This document shows positions 54,080-61,462 of a stretch of DNA of 64,000 nucleotides, one piece after another. Source of the stretch: Acinetobacter haemolyticus (GTDB taxonomy: Bacteria > Pseudomonadota > Gammaproteobacteria > Pseudomonadales > Moraxellaceae). The stretch's first letter is position 1. Each line of letters begins with the position of its first letter. A program made the translations under genes and the position numbers. The stretch is taken from NCBI RefSeq assembly GCF_900406815.1, contig NZ_OVCN01000011.1, positions 62,001 through 126,000 on the forward strand, read 5' to 3'. The notes beneath the pieces are model-generated. The model had not been told where the DNA came from. It saw only the letters and a list, made by a program, of their open reading frames with translations, and did not search any database.

Positions 54080-54841
54080 TTATACTTTTTGAATAAATAA
54101 ATCACGATCAAAACGATATTGGGGGAAGAACACGCCATCATCGGCACGTTCGCCCGCACCAATTACCATTACAGGATGTTGCTGATCATTGAGTTTTAAG
54201 ATTTTTCGCACTAAAGGCTCATCAAAACCTTCCATCATACAACTATCGAAACCATAAGCACGTAACGCCAATACTAGGTTTTCACAAGCAAGCGCTGTGG
54301 TTTTAGTCGCCCATAATTTGGCATCAGCAGGGTTAAATGCAGTCACAGGAAGTTGTTTATCGAGTGTACGGGCAACTTTAAATGCAACTTTTTTAAAGTT
54401 ACCTAATGCGTTGAAATAACCTGTTTTATAGTTGTATGGGATAAAGCGGTAATACTTTTGAACCGCTGGTGGTGCTTCAGGAAATGGGAACTCACTGATA
54501 TTCAATTTTGCCATTTCATCCACACGATCTGTACGAGCGACACAGACGATCAACTCAGATGCTGTTTTAGCAGCAAGTTGCCCTAAGCACGCCTTAACAA
54601 GTTGCTTTTTCTTGGCTGGGTTTTGTACGACATAAAACGTCCAAGGCTGTAAGTTTGATGAGTTGGGTGCAAGAAGTGCCAAATCTAAACATTCATCTAA
54701 AATTTCATTTGGGATCGGTTTATCCGTGAACTTACGTACTGAACGACGGCTTTCAACGACTTTACGGAAATTGGCAACATCAATATCTTGTGGGGCTGGT
54801 TCGTAGTAGCGTTTCTTTTCGGTTTGATTTTGTTCAGACAT
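54080..54841 (-). CDS. Nitroreductase family protein
   Basis: An FMN-dependent NAD(P)H oxidoreductase of the nitroreductase fold, 253 aa. The FMN-binding RRSVRKFTDKPIP block (about 32-44) and LAPNSSNLQPWTFYVV (about 60-75) are clear, as is the MEGFDEPLVRKIL region and a C-terminal FPQYRFDRDLF. Length suggests a somewhat extended subgroup. The natural substrate is unknown. It converges on the NIF3-like gene and is separated from the upstream hydratase gene by a terminator, so it is transcribed alone. Confidence 0.9.
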   Translation of the reverse strand: MSEQNQTEKKRYYEPAPQDIDVANFRKVVESRRSVRKFTDKPIPNEILDECLDLALLAPNSSNLQPWTFYVVQNPAKKKQLVKACLGQLAAKTASELIVCVARTDRVDEMAKLNISEFPFPEAPPAVQKYYRFIPYNYKTGYFNALGNFKKVAFKVARTLDKQLPVTAFNPADAKLWATKTTALACENLVLALRAYGFDSCMMEGFDEPLVRKILKLNDQQHPVMVIGAGERADDGVFFPQYRFDRDLFIQKV

Positions 54842-54885
54842 GAGAATAAATGTTCCTATAAGTTTGTTGTTAATATTGGGACGTT

Positions 54886-54920
54886 AAATAAAAAAACCAC
54901 CCAGTATGGACTAGGTGGTT
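54886..54920 (-). terminator. Terminator after the enoyl-CoA hydratase gene
   Basis: On the minus strand, AACCACC-tagtccatactg-GGTGGTT is followed by TTTTTATTT. It is located 23 bp after the hydratase stop. Confidence 0.85.
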
Positions 54921-54942
54921 TGTATAAAAATAGAGAAATCTA

Positions 54943-55743
54943 TTAATTGAACTGTGAAAAATCAGGCTTGCGTTTCTGCATGAAAGCTTGAACAGCTTCC
55001 ATCATCTCTGGCGAGCGTACACGTTGCATAAAGATTTCAGCTTCGTCATCAATGCATGTAATGATTTCAGCCAAGTCTTTTTTCATCAATGCCTTACTTT
55101 GCTTAATTGATGCTAAAGGCAACGCAGCTAAATGTTGTGCAGTTTGTTGAGCCGTTGCATATGCATCTTCAGTGATTTCATTGATTAGATTGGCTTGAAG
55201 TGCAGTTTCAGCATTAAATTTTTTCGCCGTGAATAATAATTCTGCGGCTTTACGATAACCTGCTTGTTGGACCAATAAACGACTTGCAGCGCCTTCGGGT
55301 GAAAGCCCTAAACTGACAAATGGAATTTGGAACAGGGCAGTGTTATCTGCATAAACAAGGTCGGCATGCAGTAAAATTGTTACACCGATACCAATTGCGA
55401 CACCTTTTACCGCGATGATGAGTGGCTTAGAAAGTTTTGCAGCTGATTTTAGTAAAACAAAAGGTGGAACTTCGCCCGCAGGGCCTTCCAATGGTTTTTG
55501 CATGAAACCCATGAAGTCTTTCATGTCGTTACCCGCAGAGAAATCATTTTCAGCACCGCGGAAAATAACCACACGAACTTCTTTACTTGCATCTGCTTCA
55601 TCCAAAGCTTTTGCAATCCAAAGATAAAGTTCACTATAAAGTGCATTCTTGGCTTCTGAACGGTTAATGGCTAAGGTGAGTACGCCATCTTCTAAATTTG
55701 CTTGCAAATGTTGATGAGGTTGTTGAATACAGCTAAGTGTCAT
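54943..55743 (-). CDS. Enoyl-CoA hydratase/isomerase family protein
   Basis: A crotonase-fold enzyme, 266 aa. GVLTLAINRSEAKNALYSELY is the N-terminal block, FRGAENDFSAGNDMKDF the oxyanion-hole Gly/Asp region, AVKGVAIGIGVTILLHADLVYA the second oxyanion loop, and PFVSLGLSPEGAASRLL the third. The position normally held by catalytic Glu in hydratases (GLxPxxG) fits an isomerase/hydratase with Ser-Pro-Glu here. The role in a particular degradation pathway cannot be set: its neighbours are unrelated. A terminator follows. Confidence 0.92.
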   Translation of the reverse strand: MTLSCIQQPHQHLQANLEDGVLTLAINRSEAKNALYSELYLWIAKALDEADASKEVRVVIFRGAENDFSAGNDMKDFMGFMQKPLEGPAGEVPPFVLLKSAAKLSKPLIIAVKGVAIGIGVTILLHADLVYADNTALFQIPFVSLGLSPEGAASRLLVQQAGYRKAAELLFTAKKFNAETALQANLINEITEDAYATAQQTAQHLAALPLASIKQSKALMKKDLAEIITCIDDEAEIFMQRVRSPEMMEAVQAFMQKRKPDFSQFN

Positions 55744-55851
55744 CGTACTATCCTTGCTTTAATCCAGATTGATTTTTAAAGTGAGTTCATTATGTCGCAT
55801 ATTTATTTTTATAGTGCAACTGATGAGTTCACAAAAAGTGAAATTAAGCCT

Positions 55852-56427
55852 ATGTACACATTTGATTATCTCGTTTTTATTGGACGTTTCCAGCCTTTTC
55901 ATTTGGCGCATATGCTGACCATTGAAATCGCACTGCAACAGAGTCAACATGTGATCCTTGCTTTAGGCTCAGCACAACCAGAGCGAAATACCAAGAATCC
56001 ATTTTTAGCTCCAGAACGTGAGCAAATGATTCTTTCTAACTTTTCTGAGGAGGATCAAAAACGTATTCATTTTGTGCATGTAATTGATGTTTATAATGAT
56101 GAAAAATGGGTAAAACAAGTCAAACAACTCGTAAACCAGGTCGTTCCTGCGCATTCAAATGTTGGTTTAATTGGTCACTTTAAAGATGAATCATCTTATT
56201 ATTTAAAATTATTTCCAGAGTGGACAATGGTTGAACTGGAGAGTTTAAAAGCTTCAATGTCAGCCACACCGATGCGTGAAGCTTATTATCGCGGTGAAAT
56301 CAAAACCCAAGCTTTTCCCAAAGGCAGCATTCATTTTTTAGAGAAATTCCAAAAAACTCCGATTTACGCTGCATTGCAACGAAAATTTTTATCAGGTGAT
56401 ACAAGTAATTTGGATGAATGTTTTTAA
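55852..56427 (+). CDS. nadM: NadM-type nicotinamide/nicotinate-nucleotide adenylyltransferase
   Basis: A nucleotidyltransferase that makes NAD or its deamido form from NMN/NaMN and ATP. It is 191 aa from the ATG at 55852; an in-frame ATG 20 codons earlier gives an extension that does not fit the family. The N-terminal FIGRFQPFHLAH (9-20) holds the HxxH nucleotide-binding motif, and SMSATPMREAYYRGE is the ISxTxxR-like motif. The archaeal-type NadM is known in Acinetobacter NAD metabolism. No Nudix domain is fused, unlike in some bacteria. It overlaps the convergent LysR gene by 4 bp. Confidence 0.85.
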   Translation: MYTFDYLVFIGRFQPFHLAHMLTIEIALQQSQHVILALGSAQPERNTKNPFLAPEREQMILSNFSEEDQKRIHFVHVIDVYNDEKWVKQVKQLVNQVVPAHSNVGLIGHFKDESSYYLKLFPEWTMVELESLKASMSATPMREAYYRGEIKTQAFPKGSIHFLEKFQKTPIYAALQRKFLSGDTSNLDECF

Positions 56428-57335
56428 GATTTTAGTTCTTTAAGCAGAAAATCGATGAAAACACGAATATGGAAAGATTCGTGTTTTTTTGATGGATATA
56501 GTAAAGAAAATGGGCGTGCAGTGCCTGAAAATTCGCTAAGCACTTCAATCAAATCTCCATTCTTAAGCTCATTTTCTACAATAAAACGATAGGTCTGTAA
56601 TAATCCAGCGCTATGTTTTGCCAGTGTAACCGTGCCTAAAATATCGTCTAGGCAACGAATATTTCCCGTACTTTGATATTCAATTATTTGTTGATTCGAG
56701 TTAAATAGCCATGGAACGTTTTTCCCTGTACTGGGAAGAACAAACTGAATACATTGATGATGCTGTAAATCTTCAAGGCTTTGAGGTGTTCTGAATTGTT
56801 TTAAATACTCAGGCGACGCCACTACAATCAGTTCAGCCTGTTCTAGTTGCCGTGCAATCAAATTTGAATCAGAAAATTGTCGTCCACGAATCGCCAGATC
56901 ATATCCTTCTGCTATAAAATCCACATTTTTATTGGTGAGTTGAACATCTACTTTGATGCTTGGATATTGTTGTGAAAACTTTGCTAATAACGGGAGAATG
57001 CGATAGTGTCCATAAGGGGTTGGAACACTGATACGAATTAAACCAGAGGGTTGCTGTGTTTGATTTTTCAGTTGTTGTTCTGCTTCTAAAATTTGATTGA
57101 GTGCTTGTTTACATTCATCAAAATAGATTTTCCCTTGCTCGGTTAAACGGACTTGTCGAGTCGTTCTTACAAACAATGGGGTCGCTAAATGCTTCTCTAA
57201 TCGAGCAATGGAGCGACTGACCGCTGCTGGACTTACACCTGCATGCAATGCTGCTTTGGAAAAGCTTTCATATTCTGCTACTAAGCAAAACAATTCGACG
57301 CTACTAAACATCATCCGTTTTAGAGGGTGATTCAT
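56424..57335 (-). CDS. LysR family transcriptional regulator
   Basis: A 303-aa DNA-binding regulator. The N-terminal winged helix-turn-helix (about 10-65) has ELFCLVAEYESFSKAALHAGVSPAAVSRSIARLEKHL (in part) and a TRQVRLTEQG close. A periplasmic-binding-type effector domain follows (about 95-300), with IRISVPTPYGHYRILPLL. This subgroup is the large one that includes many aromatic-stress regulators. It is divergent from a GST/tautomerase/NTF2 gene set across a 98-bp spacer with a clear palindrome, so it probably controls that set and itself. The effector is unknown. Confidence 0.92.
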   Translation of the reverse strand: MNHPLKRMMFSSVELFCLVAEYESFSKAALHAGVSPAAVSRSIARLEKHLATPLFVRTTRQVRLTEQGKIYFDECKQALNQILEAEQQLKNQTQQPSGLIRISVPTPYGHYRILPLLAKFSQQYPSIKVDVQLTNKNVDFIAEGYDLAIRGRQFSDSNLIARQLEQAELIVVASPEYLKQFRTPQSLEDLQHHQCIQFVLPSTGKNVPWLFNSNQQIIEYQSTGNIRCLDDILGTVTLAKHSAGLLQTYRFIVENELKNGDLIEVLSEFSGTARPFSLLYPSKKHESFHIRVFIDFLLKELKS

Positions 57336-57356
57336 TTATTACACCATGTAAAAAAT
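57334..57356. promoter_or_regulatory. LysR-type operator (T-N11-A palindrome)
   Basis: ATTTATTACA-cca-TGTAAAAAAT has 10-base arms with one mismatch. The core TTACACCATGTAA is a perfect T-N11-A. It overlaps the first bases before the LysR ATG and lies about 80 bp upstream of the GST gene, so it could be the recognition site for autoregulation and for activation of the divergent operon. Confidence 0.6.
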
Positions 57357-57408
57357 GATTTGAGTTGTAAGCTATTTAAGCACATAAAAGTAAACAATAA
57401 GATGATTC

Positions 57409-57423
57409 CCATACCTTGTATGG
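57409..57423 (+). promoter_or_regulatory. Palindrome over the GST ribosome-binding site
   Basis: CCATAC-ctt-GTATGG is a perfect 6-bp inverted repeat whose right arm overlaps the TGGAG ribosome site of the gene at 57434. It could bind protein on DNA or fold in the leader RNA. Confidence 0.4.
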
Positions 57424-57433
57424 AGTTATTTTT

Positions 57434-58036
57434 ATGAAATTGTTCTATTCACCAAATGCCTGTTCTTTAGCCCCACATATCATTTTAAGAGAGCTTGGGC
57501 TTCCATTTGATTTAATCAAAGTCGATTTGCAACAGCATTTAACTGAACTGGGTGAGGACTTTTATCGACTCAATAAAAAAGGACAAGTACCTGTATTACA
57601 ACTTGGAGATGGTTCTTTTTTAACGGAAGGTGCTGTGATTAGTCAGTTTCTTGCTGATCAATTGGGACGTAAGGATTTATTACCTGAAATAAATACCGTA
57701 GAGCGTTATCAAACACTTTCTTGGATGAATTTTATTGCTTCAGAAATTCATAAAGCATATTCACCATTTTTCCATGAATCCTATGGCGAAGAATCTAAAA
57801 CCATCTTTCGTACGATTTTAAATAAACACTATGCGCGGATTGATCAACAGTTAGATGGGCAAAACTATTTAACGGGAAGTAATTTTACCATTGCTGATAT
57901 TTATCTGTTTGTGGTGACACGCTGGGCTGACTTTATTGGTCTTGATTTTGGGAATTTTATTCATTTAACAGCTTTTATGCAGCGAATTGCTCGTCGTCAA
58001 ACGGTTCAAGACGCAATAGCAGCCGAAGCATCTTAG
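57434..58036 (+). CDS. Glutathione S-transferase family protein
   Basis: A cytoplasmic GST, 200 aa from the ATG at 57434, set by TGGAG at 57421-57425. The N-terminal thioredoxin-like domain begins MKLFYSPNACSLAPHIILRE, with the beta-class pattern including a Cys near residue 10, and has KGQVPVLQLGDGSFLTEGAVISQ (in part, cis-Pro and the Glu-Gly/Ser motif). The C-terminal helical domain has NFTIADIYLFVVTRWADF. It is divergent from a LysR regulator and first of three genes that may handle electrophiles. The exact substrate is not evident. Confidence 0.93.
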   Translation: MKLFYSPNACSLAPHIILRELGLPFDLIKVDLQQHLTELGEDFYRLNKKGQVPVLQLGDGSFLTEGAVISQFLADQLGRKDLLPEINTVERYQTLSWMNFIASEIHKAYSPFFHESYGEESKTIFRTILNKHYARIDQQLDGQNYLTGSNFTIADIYLFVVTRWADFIGLDFGNFIHLTAFMQRIARRQTVQDAIAAEAS

Positions 58037-58074
58037 TATTCTTGCCATCTATAAAATTATAAAAGGAGATCCGC

Positions 58075-58287
58075 ATGCCTTATATTTTAATTCAAATCAC
58101 TAAAGAAAATGTCTCTACTGCACAGAAACAACAGTTGATTCAAGAGGCTACAGAGTTAGTGGTTCGGGTGCTTCATAAAGACCCAGCTACAACATTTGTG
58201 GTAATTGATGAAGTTGATACAGATAACTGGGGGGTGGCAGGCGAATCAGTTTCGACCATACGCAATAGACAAAGAATAGGTGCATAA
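58075..58287 (+). CDS. 4-oxalocrotonate tautomerase family protein
   Basis: A 70-aa tautomerase. Pro at position 2 (after Met removal the catalytic Pro1) and ILIQITKENVSTAQKQQLIQEATELVVRVL match the family, as does TFVVIDEVDTDNWGVAGE. Such enzymes shift double bonds in keto acids or dehalogenate small molecules. AAGGAG lies 7 bp before the ATG. The NTF2-like gene starts one base after its stop. It is presumably cotranscribed with the GST gene (38-bp gap). Confidence 0.93.
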   Translation: MPYILIQITKENVSTAQKQQLIQEATELVVRVLHKDPATTFVVIDEVDTDNWGVAGESVSTIRNRQRIGA

Positions 58288-58288
58288 G

Positions 58289-58666
58289 ATGCAAAATAAT
58301 TCGATAACTAAGATTCAACAGCAACTCGAAAAATACTTTGATGCTTTGTATTTCTGTGATGTGGAACTTTTAAAGCAAGTTTTTCATGTCGATGCGATTT
58401 ATTTCAATGTAACAGAACAACCAATATTGCGATTAAATATGGCAGAGTATTTTCCGATTGTTAAAAGCAGAATTTCTCCTGCTTCAAAAAATCAGTTAAG
58501 ACAAGATAAGGTAGTTTCCATTAATTTAATCCATGATCAGTTAGCAATCGTACATGTGGAGTGTGTGATTGAACCTAAATATTTTTATGATGCGCTTACA
58601 TTTACGCTGGATGATGATCAATGGAAAATTATAAGCAAGGTTTTTAGTTATCAATTGCTTAATTAG
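58289..58666 (+). CDS. NTF2-like (SnoaL/lumazine-binding type) protein
   Basis: A 125-aa protein with an NTF2-like fold: an N-terminal helix with YFDALYFCDVELLKQVFHVDAIYFNV (in part), then beta strands with VSINLIHDQLAIVHVECVIEPKYFYDAL (in part), ending DDDQWKIISKVFSYQ. It is typical of the group annotated as nuclear transport factor 2 family or putative lumazine-binding. Chemistry is unknown; members bind small hydrophobic ligands or catalyse isomerisation. It starts one base after the tautomerase stop, and its role is probably linked to it. The ATG at 58289 is chosen over an in-frame start 9 bp upstream that lies within the tautomerase gene. Confidence 0.85.
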   Translation: MQNNSITKIQQQLEKYFDALYFCDVELLKQVFHVDAIYFNVTEQPILRLNMAEYFPIVKSRISPASKNQLRQDKVVSINLIHDQLAIVHVECVIEPKYFYDALTFTLDDDQWKIISKVFSYQLLN

Positions 58667-58675
58667 ATCAATAAT

Positions 58676-59038
58676 CTAGGCATCTTTCCAAAAAATCAGT
58701 CGATTGGAAAATGGATCGGTAATACTTAACTCAAGTGTTTCCCAATCCGTTTTTTCAATTTGCGGTTTCGCAAATTTATAATTTTTTTGAGTTAATTCGG
58801 TATGAAGTGCATCTAAATTTTCCCAAAAAATGCGGATGGCACTATGTGGACTGGCATCACCAAAATGTTCAGATAGGTGAATGATACAGTCTTCCTTTGA
58901 TATCTGTAGATATAAAGGAAAATTATCAGCAAATTTGTGCTGCCAGTCGACATGAAAACCGAGATATTCCATATAGAAGGCTTGAGCTGCATCCAGGTCA
59001 AAGATACGTAAAATAGGGGTGATAGAACCAGAGTGCAT
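58676..59038 (-). CDS. Glyoxalase/bleomycin-resistance (VOC) family protein
   Basis: A 120-aa VOC-fold protein from the ATG at 59038, which has AAGGAAAA 4-9 bp upstream; the longer frame from 59062 would overlap the upstream gene. Blocks: GSITPILRIFDLDAAQAFYMEYLGFHVDW at the N-terminus, then LYLQISKEDCIIHLSEHFGDASPH and a closing ITDPFSNRLIFW. This is the pattern of bleomycin-resistance-like small VOC proteins, with His and Glu candidates for metal binding. Ligand unknown. It follows the CAP gene on the same strand, with its ribosome site beside that stop. Confidence 0.9.
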   Translation of the reverse strand: MHSGSITPILRIFDLDAAQAFYMEYLGFHVDWQHKFADNFPLYLQISKEDCIIHLSEHFGDASPHSAIRIFWENLDALHTELTQKNYKFAKPQIEKTDWETLELSITDPFSNRLIFWKDA

Positions 59039-59048
59039 AATTTTCCTT

Positions 59049-59627
59049 TTAGCGAATACCAAATTGCTGAGTCCAGTAGTGGCGTTGTCGCGGTGATTGA
59101 TCTGGAGTACAAGCGATCGCGTAATCCGTAAATTTAGGGTGCATCATATTGCTACAATGTGCGGGACTTTTTAGCCATGATGCCAAAACATCTTCTAGAT
59201 TTTTCTGTCCGCGGGCAACATTTTCAGCACCACCACGACTGTTAAATTGGGATTGTTTTAAACGAGTTTTTAGATCTTTGCCTGAAGAATTGACATGTCC
59301 TAGAAAATTGTGAGTTGACATGTCCTGAGAGTGCGCTAATGCTGTTTTGTATAAATTCGGATTCCAAGCCAAGGGTTTTGCAGCAGCATAATGTTGTTGC
59401 CCGCACTGGCGAGATTGACTACGAATATCATTGATCGCATTTACGATCGCCTGTTGGTATGCAGGATTTGATAGATCCTGACAAGTGATGTTTACACTTG
59501 CTTTGGGAATTTGTAGAACAGGTGGTTGAGTCACTTGATTGTTCGGTAGATTGGGTGTGCTTGAATTACCACAGGCCGTCATTAGAACCCAAAATGGCAC
59601 CAGCATAGAGAGTTTAGAAAAATTCAT
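59049..59627 (-). CDS. CAP-domain (SCP/YkwD-like) lipoprotein
   Basis: A 192-aa exported lipoprotein: the signal segment ends in VLMTAC (Cys about 19), with Gly at +2. A CAP domain (about 50-190) has VNAINDIRSQSRQCG, LAHSQDMSTHNFLGHVNSSGKDLKTRL (His/Glu region), GGAENVARGQKNLEDVLASWLKSPAHCSNMMHPKF and a final HYWTQQFGIR (all in part). CAP proteins of bacteria are of uncertain function. Cys pairs suggest disulfides in the periplasm. It is transcribed with the downstream VOC gene, whose ribosome site overlaps its stop. Confidence 0.9.
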   Translation of the reverse strand: MNFSKLSMLVPFWVLMTACGNSSTPNLPNNQVTQPPVLQIPKASVNITCQDLSNPAYQQAIVNAINDIRSQSRQCGQQHYAAAKPLAWNPNLYKTALAHSQDMSTHNFLGHVNSSGKDLKTRLKQSQFNSRGGAENVARGQKNLEDVLASWLKSPAHCSNMMHPKFTDYAIACTPDQSPRQRHYWTQQFGIR

Positions 59628-59704
59628 GTGATTGCCTAGTCTTTAATTATTATGATTTTTTAATCATACGTTATGACACAAAGATTGAATATGCTTCTTT
59701 ATGT

Positions 59705-59730
59705 AAAAAGCGGGATTTAACCCCCGCTTT
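59705..59730 (-). terminator. Terminator after bcp
   Basis: Minus strand: AAAGCGGG-ggttaaat-CCCGCTTT followed by TTACAT. An 8-bp stem about 14 bp after the bcp stop, with a T-run of five. Confidence 0.8.
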
Positions 59731-59744
59731 ATGAAGGCTTGAAA

Positions 59745-60209
59745 TTACATTTCAGCCTGAAGTGCTTTTAAATCTGCTAACACTTGTTCTGCATGGCCAG
59801 CCGCTTTGACTTTTCGATAGCTTTTAACCAATTTTTGATTATGGAAAATGAATGTTGAGCGTTCGATCCCCATCACTTGCTTACCATACATGTTCTTCTC
59901 TTTGATCACATCAAAATGCTTACAAAGAATTTCTTCCTTATCGCTGATTAGATCGATTGTCAGTGCTTGTTTCTCAGTAAAATTTTGATGTGCTTTTACA
60001 GAGTCGCGTGACACCCCAATAATTTGGCAATTCAAGGCGTCAAATTGATCTTTTAGGCATGAAAAACCTACCGCTTGAGTCGTGCAACCTGGCGTTGAAT
60101 CTTTAGGATAGAAATACAAAATTAGCCACTCACTGGTAAGTTCAGTCAGATTTAGCTCGCCATGGGTGGTTGGAAATGTGTGATTCGGCAATAATATATT
60201 TTCAGACAT
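59745..60209 (-). CDS. bcp: Thioredoxin-dependent peroxiredoxin, Bcp/PrxQ family
   Basis: A thiol peroxidase that removes H2O2 and organic hydroperoxides. It is 154 aa. FYPKDSTPGCTTQAVGFSC holds the peroxidatic Cys42. The usual resolving Cys five residues later is Val47 here, and the nearest Cys is Cys51. VIKEKNMYGKQVMGIERSTFIF, with the PrxQ Arg, is typical. If no other Cys resolves the disulfide the enzyme would be 1-Cys-like. It lies 10 bp after the PP-loop gene on the same strand. Confidence 0.93.
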   Translation of the reverse strand: MSENILLPNHTFPTTHGELNLTELTSEWLILYFYPKDSTPGCTTQAVGFSCLKDQFDALNCQIIGVSRDSVKAHQNFTEKQALTIDLISDKEEILCKHFDVIKEKNMYGKQVMGIERSTFIFHNQKLVKSYRKVKAAGHAEQVLADLKALQAEM

Positions 60210-60219
60210 ATTTCATCCT

Positions 60220-60909
60220 TCAATCTATTTGATTTAATTCAAGTGGTAAAAAAGCATATTCTTCATGATAAACAATATCGCCGTGACGTACAGGAATTGC
60301 TTTGTTAAAAATTGGTCCATCAATCACTGTTGTATGGAATTCGCCACCCTCACCACAAGGATCGATACCTCTATTTTCTAATTCTTGTATATATTCGAGT
60401 GTCAAGATTTTCCCCAAATCTTCAACCTTCATGCCAAGTTTGAGATTTACAGTCACAATAATACTTTGAAATCCCAAGGTGATAAATTCTTCAACTACTT
60501 CACGATGTGGGCGTAACCAAAGCGGCATGCCCAGTTTGAGTCCGACTTGCTGAGTCACCCGATCATGCCAGCATCCATGCTCAGGCATATCCAGATCGCC
60601 TGTAACCAATACTTCTGCATCTTGCTGTTTGGCATCTTCGAGCAGCGTGATAAATTTATTTTCATAATCAGCCCAACTCGAAGATGCCATAAACACAGGT
60701 AAACCAATGGCATCAGCTTGAGCGCGGATGATATCTAGTGGCATGGCATGTGAACGAGAGCGTTGTCCTTGCTCCTCTAGCATTACAATTAACCCGATGA
60801 CAGTACCACTTTGCATAGCATGGTACAAAGCGAGAGAGCTATCTTTACCCCCACTAAATGAGACAATTGATCGGCTATTGGTTGCATTATTTTTCCATTG
60901 ATCATACAT
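60220..60909 (-). CDS. Dph6-like PP-loop ATPase (COG2102 family)
   Basis: An N-type ATP pyrophosphatase-like protein, 229 aa. The PP-loop SFSGGKDSS is at about 17-25, followed by ALYHAM. VLVTGDLDMPEHGCWHDRV and the C-terminal GIDPCGEGGEFHTTVIDGPIF match the diphthine-ammonia ligase family, whose eukaryotic members amidate diphthamide. Bacteria lack diphthamide, so another ATP-dependent amidation or thiolation is likely. The molecular role is unknown. Stop and start spacing with bcp (10 bp) suggests cotranscription. Confidence 0.88.
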   Translation of the reverse strand: MYDQWKNNATNSRSIVSFSGGKDSSLALYHAMQSGTVIGLIVMLEEQGQRSRSHAMPLDIIRAQADAIGLPVFMASSSWADYENKFITLLEDAKQQDAEVLVTGDLDMPEHGCWHDRVTQQVGLKLGMPLWLRPHREVVEEFITLGFQSIIVTVNLKLGMKVEDLGKILTLEYIQELENRGIDPCGEGGEFHTTVIDGPIFNKAIPVRHGDIVYHEEYAFLPLELNQID

Positions 60910-60962
60910 GGTGTGGTTCAGCCGACTTAAATAAAATATAAGTTCAATTTTAACAGACTTAC

Positions 60963-60988
60963 AAAAAAGCCTGCATAAATGCAGGCTT
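60963..60988 (-). terminator. Terminator after the Cys-containing secreted protein gene
   Basis: Minus strand: AAGCCTGCAT-tt-ATGCAGGCTT followed by a T-run (TTTTGT). A 10-bp stem about 20 bp after the stop at 61008. Confidence 0.88.
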
Positions 60989-61007
60989 GATTTTAAGCAA
61001 TATCAGC

Positions 61008-61430
61008 TTATTTCTTAGAAGCTTGCTGTTGCTGTTGAGCAGCTTTCATCGCTTCTTCAGTTAACTTTTCTAACTTGTTAACAAGTGGAGCACCTAAACA
61101 AGCTTGTAGGTCTTTATTTTGTTGCTGTACAAAAGCTAAAGAGCTTGGGCTTTTCTTCGCGTTAATTGCGCTTTGAATTTCCCATTTTTGCGCTTCAGTT
61201 ACTTTACCTTGAGCATCAATTTGGCAACCACAGAATTTGCTTACTTCTGCAGCAGTTAATTTACCGCCTTTAGCCGTTTGGTCTTTACATACGTTGACCA
61301 ACGCTGATTTTACATTGGTACTTTTATATGCAGCTTCGAGTGGGTTGGTGTTTGCCTGAGTTGCCGTTGCAACCAAAGCAGTCGCCGCCATCATTGTAGA
61401 AAGAAAAAGATTTGATTTTAAAAACTTCAT
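61008..61430 (-). CDS. Hypothetical secreted protein with four cysteines
   Basis: A 140-aa exported protein from the ATG at 61430; a longer frame from 61547 would run into queC. The signal peptide (about 1-28) ends ATATQAN. The mature part is small, helical and Lys/Gln/Ala-rich, with Cys in NVCKDQT, KFCGCQID and LQACLG, giving possible disulfides. I recognise no family. It follows queC at 33 bp on the same strand. A strong terminator closes the unit. It may be periplasmic. Confidence 0.72.
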   Translation of the reverse strand: MKFLKSNLFLSTMMAATALVATATQANTNPLEAAYKSTNVKSALVNVCKDQTAKGGKLTAAEVSKFCGCQIDAQGKVTEAQKWEIQSAINAKKSPSSLAFVQQQNKDLQACLGAPLVNKLEKLTEEAMKAAQQQQQASKK

Positions 61431-61462
61431 ATATATGTACCTAATTATTACCCTGATATCGT

